From assembly GCA_031289065.1 (NCBI GenBank), contig JAITQI010000039.1:1-6059 (forward strand): a stretch of 6,059 bases of DNA. Direction: 5' to 3'. A program made the position numbers and the translations under genes. Source of the DNA: Oscillospiraceae bacterium (GTDB lineage Bacteria > Bacillota > Clostridia > Oscillospirales > UBA929). The notes beneath the pieces were generated by a model, which saw only the letters and a program-made list of their open reading frames with translations, did no database searches and was not told the origin of the DNA. The first letter of the stretch is position 1, and every line of letters starts with the position of its first letter. Below are positions 5,621 to 6,059 of this stretch, piece after piece.

Positions 5621-5656
5621 TTGGCACTCCAAGCATCAGAGTGCTAAGAGTGCTAA
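5621..5656 (+). promoter_or_regulatory. CIRCE operator (HrcA site) with an extra tandem half-site
   Basis: TTGGCACTC (5621-5629), 9-base spacer, GAGTGCTAA (5639-5647): the CIRCE inverted repeat with one base different from the consensus TTAGCACTC-N9-GAGTGCTAA. The change leaves a G-U pair in RNA, so the hairpin stem at the 5' end of the mRNA is kept. A second perfect GAGTGCTAA (5648-5656) follows immediately as a direct repeat. The HrcA repressor, whose folding depends on GroEL, binds this element and represses groE when chaperone is in excess. Confidence 0.95.
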
Positions 5657-5681
5657 ACCGATCAACCGAAGGAGGATCTTT

Positions 5682-5966
5682 ATGAAGCTCAAACCGCTGG
5701 CCGACAGAGTTGTCATCAAGTTGCTCGAGAGCGAGGAGACCACCAAGAGCGGCATCATCCTGGCGGGTTCCGCCAAGGAAAAGCCCCAGGTGGCCGAAGT
5801 GCTGGCCGTGGGCCCCGGCGGCAATGTCGAAGGCAAGGACATTGTCATGTACGTCAAGGCGGGGGATCACGTGATCACCAGCAAGTATTCCGGCACCGAG
5901 GTCAAGATCGACGGCGAAGAGATGACCATCGTCCGGCAAAACGACATCCTGGCCGTCGTCGAGTAA
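5682..5966 (+). CDS. groES: Co-chaperonin GroES (Cpn10)
   Basis: 94 residues, the normal length. GroES is the seven-subunit lid that closes the GroEL folding chamber in the cytoplasm. The N-terminus KPLADRVVIKLLESEETTKSG is typical, the mobile loop runs about residues 16-33 with the hydrophobic GIIL (24-27) that docks on GroEL, and the fold ends with the usual VRQNDILAVVE. The ATG at 5682 follows AAGGAGG (5669-5675) at 6 bases; an in-frame upstream start at 5580 would run through the operator and is not credible. Controlled by the CIRCE element in its leader and cotranscribed with groEL, which begins 32 bases downstream. Confidence 0.98.
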   Translation: MKLKPLADRVVIKLLESEETTKSGIILAGSAKEKPQVAEVLAVGPGGNVEGKDIVMYVKAGDHVITSKYSGTEVKIDGEEMTIVRQNDILAVVE

Positions 5967-5998
5967 AACGCATCAAATTTGAGGGAGGATTGAAACTT

Positions 5999-6059
5999 AT
6001 GCCCAAAGAAATTCTGTTCGGCGAAGACGCCCGACACGCGCTGGAGCGGGGCGTCAACA
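5999..6059 (+). CDS. groEL: Chaperonin GroEL (partial, first 20 codons)
   Basis: The ATG at 5999 opens MPKEILFGEDARHALERGVN, closely matching the conserved GroEL N-terminus (AKEIxFGEDARxALxRGVN); the frame is open to the window edge. A GAGGGAGG ribosome site (5981-5988) lies 10 bases upstream. It encodes the 14-subunit ATP-driven folding chamber that works with GroES. Directly follows groES with no terminator or promoter between, so a groES-groEL operon is expected. Confidence 0.97.
   Translation, partial: MPKEILFGEDARHALERGVN

Overview
The window reads as ordinary chromosomal housekeeping DNA from a GC-rich, low-virulence-signal Firmicute, probably a Clostridia/Oscillospirales-type gut or anaerobic bacterium. 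This is inference from strong AGGAGG-type ribosome sites, a CIRCE/HrcA heat-shock operator in front of groES, stand-alone TraX-family and NodB-type deacetylase genes, and GC-rich third codon positions. No mobile element, CRISPR array, tRNA or rRNA is visible.

Left part (1-2702) is all on the minus strand. Reading leftwards: a secreted polysaccharide deacetylase with a probable stalk-like N-terminal domain (2687-1467), then after 29 bases a polytopic TraX-family membrane protein (1437-730), then a consensus-quality promoter (707-678) driving the compact cluster rpmH (625-491), rnpA (485-141) and yidD (from 144, running off the left edge). The cluster makes ribosomal protein L34, the protein subunit of RNase P and a membrane-insertion accessory factor. 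It is the classic origin-side cluster of bacteria, but the usual dnaA neighbour is not present; the deacetylase/traX pair sits there instead.

A 118-133 bp divergent control region (about 2688-2820) separates these genes from the rightward half. It carries a good sigma-A promoter for pyrG and a poorer one facing the deacetylase.

Right part (2821-6059) is all on the plus strand: pyrG (CTP synthase), a diacylglycerol-kinase-like/YegS-family lipid kinase, a textbook intrinsic terminator with a UNCG-type loop, then a heat-shock promoter with a CIRCE operator bearing an extra tandem half-site, groES, and the first 20 codons of groEL. pyrG and the lipid kinase have no terminator or promoter that I can see between them and probably form one transcript; CTP and phosphatidic acid are the two substrates of CDP-diacylglycerol synthesis, so the pairing makes metabolic sense.

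I do not see a convincing new biological system here. The points most worth a second look are the three-half-site CIRCE, the deacetylase/TraX pair inserted upstream of rpmH, substitutions in the UTP-binding loop of PyrG, and a 12-codon ORF with a strong ribosome site at the end of the lipid kinase gene. There is no gene-free stretch longer than 300 bases.
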